64,000 nucleotides of DNA, from contig CAZRNU010000001.1 in the NCBI GenBank assembly GCA_964601515.1, forward strand, positions 1-64,000. The letters run 5' to 3'. Position numbers and translations under genes: made by a program. This stretch comes from PWND01 sp964601515. GTDB taxonomy: Bacteria; Bacteroidota; Bacteroidia; Bacteroidales; UBA7960. The notes beneath the pieces are model-generated. The model saw only the letters and a list, made by a program, of their open reading frames with translations, did not search any database and had not been told where the DNA came from. Of this stretch, positions 61,893-64,000 are shown in pieces (within the stretch, counting starts at the first letter, position 1; each line of letters begins with the position of its first letter).

Positions 61893-64000
61893 TTATCTTG
61901 CAATAATTAGCTTTTTTCTAAGTTGTTTTGAATTTGCTTCTATACTAATAATGTAAATGCCGGGCAATAAACTGCTGATGTCAATTCTTTCAACTATCAG
62001 TGCTTGTTGTTCGGCATTTACTTTTTTGTCATAAACAACTTGTCCGCTAAGATTTGCCATCTTAATGTCGGCTAGCCCATTAATGTTTTCTAAATCAATA
62101 AACAGATAGTTTGATGCCGGTATAGGATATACATTAAAATTGGGTTGAAAATAATCTGCATGCTCCATGTTGGTTAGAGATTCAAATACAGCTACAAAAA
62201 TCTTATCTGCATTTACTGTAAAAGTGTATGTGCTTTCTTCTGTTAATATTGTTGACCCGTCCATCCAGTATAAGAAATTCCAGCCTTCATTTGGTTCTGC
62301 ATATATGCTAACTTCTGCACCATATTCTTTTGTCCCACTGCCATATACTTTACCACCATCAGCAGGACTGGCAAAAAGTTTTATTGAGTATTGACTTAAT
62401 GCGAAGCATGCAGTGATTCTTGAATCTTTTTCAATATTCCATTGAAATGATTGTTTGGTTGAAATAACCTTTTCTTCATCTTTCCAATAAAGAAAATCAT
62501 ATCCAAAAGGAACAGTTGTGTTTAGATATATTGTTTGCCATGCATAGTATAAGCCGCCTCCTGTTTGAATGCCTGTATCTTCAGGATTAGAAGTAAGAAT
62601 TAATTCATATTCCTTAGGATTGAAAACAGCAACTATTCTTCTACTTGATGTTAATGTTATAAAGATTTCTTCTTCTGTAGAAAATACAGTAGAATTTTCC
62701 TCAAAATGCGAGAAAGTCCAATGATTATCGGCTTGCGCTGAAATTTTCACTAAAGCTCCTGAGTTGTAGAAGTGTTCTCCTATGCCGGGATTTAATAATC
62801 CATTTCCTTCAGCCTCCAAAATTAATACAACGGGGTTGCTTGATAATATTTCTGTATATACGGTATCTGATGGCAAAGATTCACCAAATGGATTGTTATA
62901 CAAAGCGGTAACAAAATATTCATATTCACCAATCGGAAGTCCGGTGTCAGTATATTCATTTTCAGTAATTACATTTCCTGTATTTATGCCGTTTCTGTAT
63001 AGTTTGTATCCTACAAGTTCGGGGATTACTCTGATGGGTTCTTCCCATGTAAGGCTAATGCTGTGGAGGTTAGTTTCAACAATAACTAAGTTTGAAGGCT
63101 GAGGATATAAAGCTTTATAATGAGCTTTTAAGCTGACGTAATCTATACATATGCCATGTCCACCCAAAGAAGTAGCTTCAAATGCAATTTGAGTGTTTTT
63201 TGATACAATTGGAATAAGTACTTCAGATAATGTCCATTTAGTAACATTTGAAAAGTATGTTTCCAGCAATATCCATTCAGAAAACTCATCATTGCGATAA
63301 TATATTTTCAGCCTGTCTTGTGTGCATGTGGATCCGTTTGTATAATAAAAACTTAGCACAGCATAATCAAATCCTGCAAAATTAAGGCTTGGTATTATTA
63401 GTTTTGTTGTGTTTTGTTGATTTTCAGATTTAAAATAGATATTGAAAAAACCTGAATATGACTCTTCGGGGGAATCGTTTTCATTTCCTTTCCCAACCTG
63501 CCAATATGTATTACCTTCTATTAATTCCTGTTTCCAGCATGTTGGTATAATGTTTTCTTCGAAGTCTTCCAGTAATGGGAAGTCTGTTATTGTTTCACAG
63601 AAAGTAGTTGCTGAAGCAATTATTCCTTCTGAATAATTTAGTTGATTGTCAAACGACCATATTTTATAAAAGTACCCTGTGTTGCTTTCTAAGTATTGAT
63701 GAAAGAAATTCTTGTCATCACCAAAATAAATAATTTTTCCGCCTCCTGAAATCTCCTCTCCGAGTACGTAAGGACCTGTGGGTTGCCCAAAGCTGTTTAT
63801 GTGAGAAACAGCAATTAAAACATTATTATTGTCGGAGTTTGGTAACCAGGTGAGCATTATTTCATCATCTGCCACTGCATTTGCATTGAATGTTAAGGGG
63901 TTTTTTACTGTTTCTGAATAGTAATATGTTCCTTCAAGTGTTTCTAAATTGATGTTGTCGGGGTCGAGCCAAACGCTTAGTCTAGAAGACTCTGCTCCTC
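61893..64000 (-). CDS. T9SS cargo with FnIII, MAM/adhesin-like and InlB-like repeats (N-terminus beyond window)
   Basis: At least 702 residues; the frame is open to the right edge, so the true start lies outside. The GTG at 63875 is internal: upstream codons continue a domain (W-L-D-P-D-N ... K-N-P-L-T-F-N-A). Visible order from the edge: FnIII-like domain, MAM or cleaved-adhesin-like domain (F-P-L-L-E-D-F-E-E-N ... C-W), FnIII domain (S-I-S-L-T-W-E-E-P), three InlB B-repeat-like units with F-x-x-W/F-x-D/E ... V-A-V-F, and a type A T9SS sorting domain (F-N-V-Y-P-I-P-A-S-N ... G-I-Y-I-I-S-I). No protease motif is in the visible part. Export by the T9SS at the left of this window is expected. 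Confidence 0.85.
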   Translation of the reverse strand, partial: GAESSRLSVWLDPDNINLETLEGTYYYSETVKNPLTFNANAVADDEIMLTWLPNSDNNNVLIAVSHINSFGQPTGPYVLGEEISGGGKIIYFGDDKNFFHQYLESNTGYFYKIWSFDNQLNYSEGIIASATTFCETITDFPLLEDFEENIIPTCWKQELIEGNTYWQVGKGNENDSPEESYSGFFNIYFKSENQQNTTKLIIPSLNFAGFDYAVLSFYYTNGSTCTQDRLKIYYRNDEFSEWILLETYFSNVTKWTLSEVLIPIVSKNTQIAFEATSLGGHGICIDYVSLKAHYKALYPQPSNLVIVETNLHSISLTWEEPIRVIPELVGYKLYRNGINTGNVITENEYTDTGLPIGEYEYFVTALYNNPFGESLPSDTVYTEILSSNPVVLILEAEGNGLLNPGIGEHFYNSGALVKISAQADNHWTFSHFEENSTVFSTEEEIFITLTSSRRIVAVFNPKEYELILTSNPEDTGIQTGGGLYYAWQTIYLNTTVPFGYDFLYWKDEEKVISTKQSFQWNIEKDSRITACFALSQYSIKLFASPADGGKVYGSGTKEYGAEVSIYAEPNEGWNFLYWMDGSTILTEESTYTFTVNADKIFVAVFESLTNMEHADYFQPNFNVYPIPASNYLFIDLENINGLADIKMANLSGQVVYDKKVNAEQQALIVERIDISSLLPGIYIISIEANSKQLRKKLIIAR

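Noticed and set aside
63873..63875. GTG as start of the right-edge protein
   Set aside because: The frame stays open from 63875 to the window edge with domain-like sequence, so the gene is truncated by the window and this GTG is internal.

Overview
The window reads as a chromosome segment of an AT-rich member of the Bacteroidota, probably Bacteroidales-like and uncultured. The evidence is a complete type IX secretion (T9SS) core operon, several cargo proteins with T9SS sorting domains, gingipain-family proteases, a Bacteroidota-only IPExxxVDY-type protein, and promoters of the TTTG / TAnnTTTG type rather than the classical -35/-10. I saw no rRNA, tRNA, CRISPR array, phage or insertion sequence.

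Layout. 1-7.9 kb: the end of topA, an arginase-fold protein with eroded metal ligands, then porP/sprF-gldK-gldL-gldM-gldN, closed by a two-way terminator. 7.9-12.1 kb: class I fumarase (-), then rbfA, a methyltransferase and a LolC/E-type permease (+). 12.3-23.3 kb: two giant tandem C25 cysteine proteases, the first Kgp-like (Lys-type) and the second RgpB-like (Arg-type). They share a 1,201-bp tract that appears identical. 23.4-31.4 kb: pheT, two paralogous membrane coiled-coil proteins, comF, and a lamin-tail-domain surface protein. 31.5-38.3 kb: asd, a lipid-kinase-family protein, glyS, a polyprenyl diphosphate synthase and a secreted MORN-repeat protein, with dispersed palindromes and 7-bp tandem repeats in the gaps. 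38.4-41.8 kb: an ECF sigma cluster (lipoprotein, sigma, anti-sigma/barrel fusion, DUF4382 lipoprotein). Two near-identical ECF-type promoters precede its two transcription units. 41.8-49.5 kb: ion and osmotic functions, namely MscS, a 1,685-residue cation-chloride cotransporter fused to a P-loop ATPase, a cation/proton antiporter and a nitroreductase. 49.7-57.8 kb: a zinc-peptidase lipoprotein, purN, acpP-fabF-rnc, an IPExxxVDY-type protein, PAP2 phosphatase, mazG and a TrmJ-like methylase. 57.9-64 kb: two DUF3857/transglutaminase proteins and a partial T9SS cargo protein running off the right edge.

How the parts connect. The T9SS core at the left is the export machine expected to carry the two C25 proteases, the right-edge protein and possibly the lamin-tail protein to the cell surface. 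The features most worth a second look are the Kgp/Rgp-like pair with its shared module block, the paired ECF promoters, and the cotransporter-ATPase fusion translationally coupled to an MscS channel.
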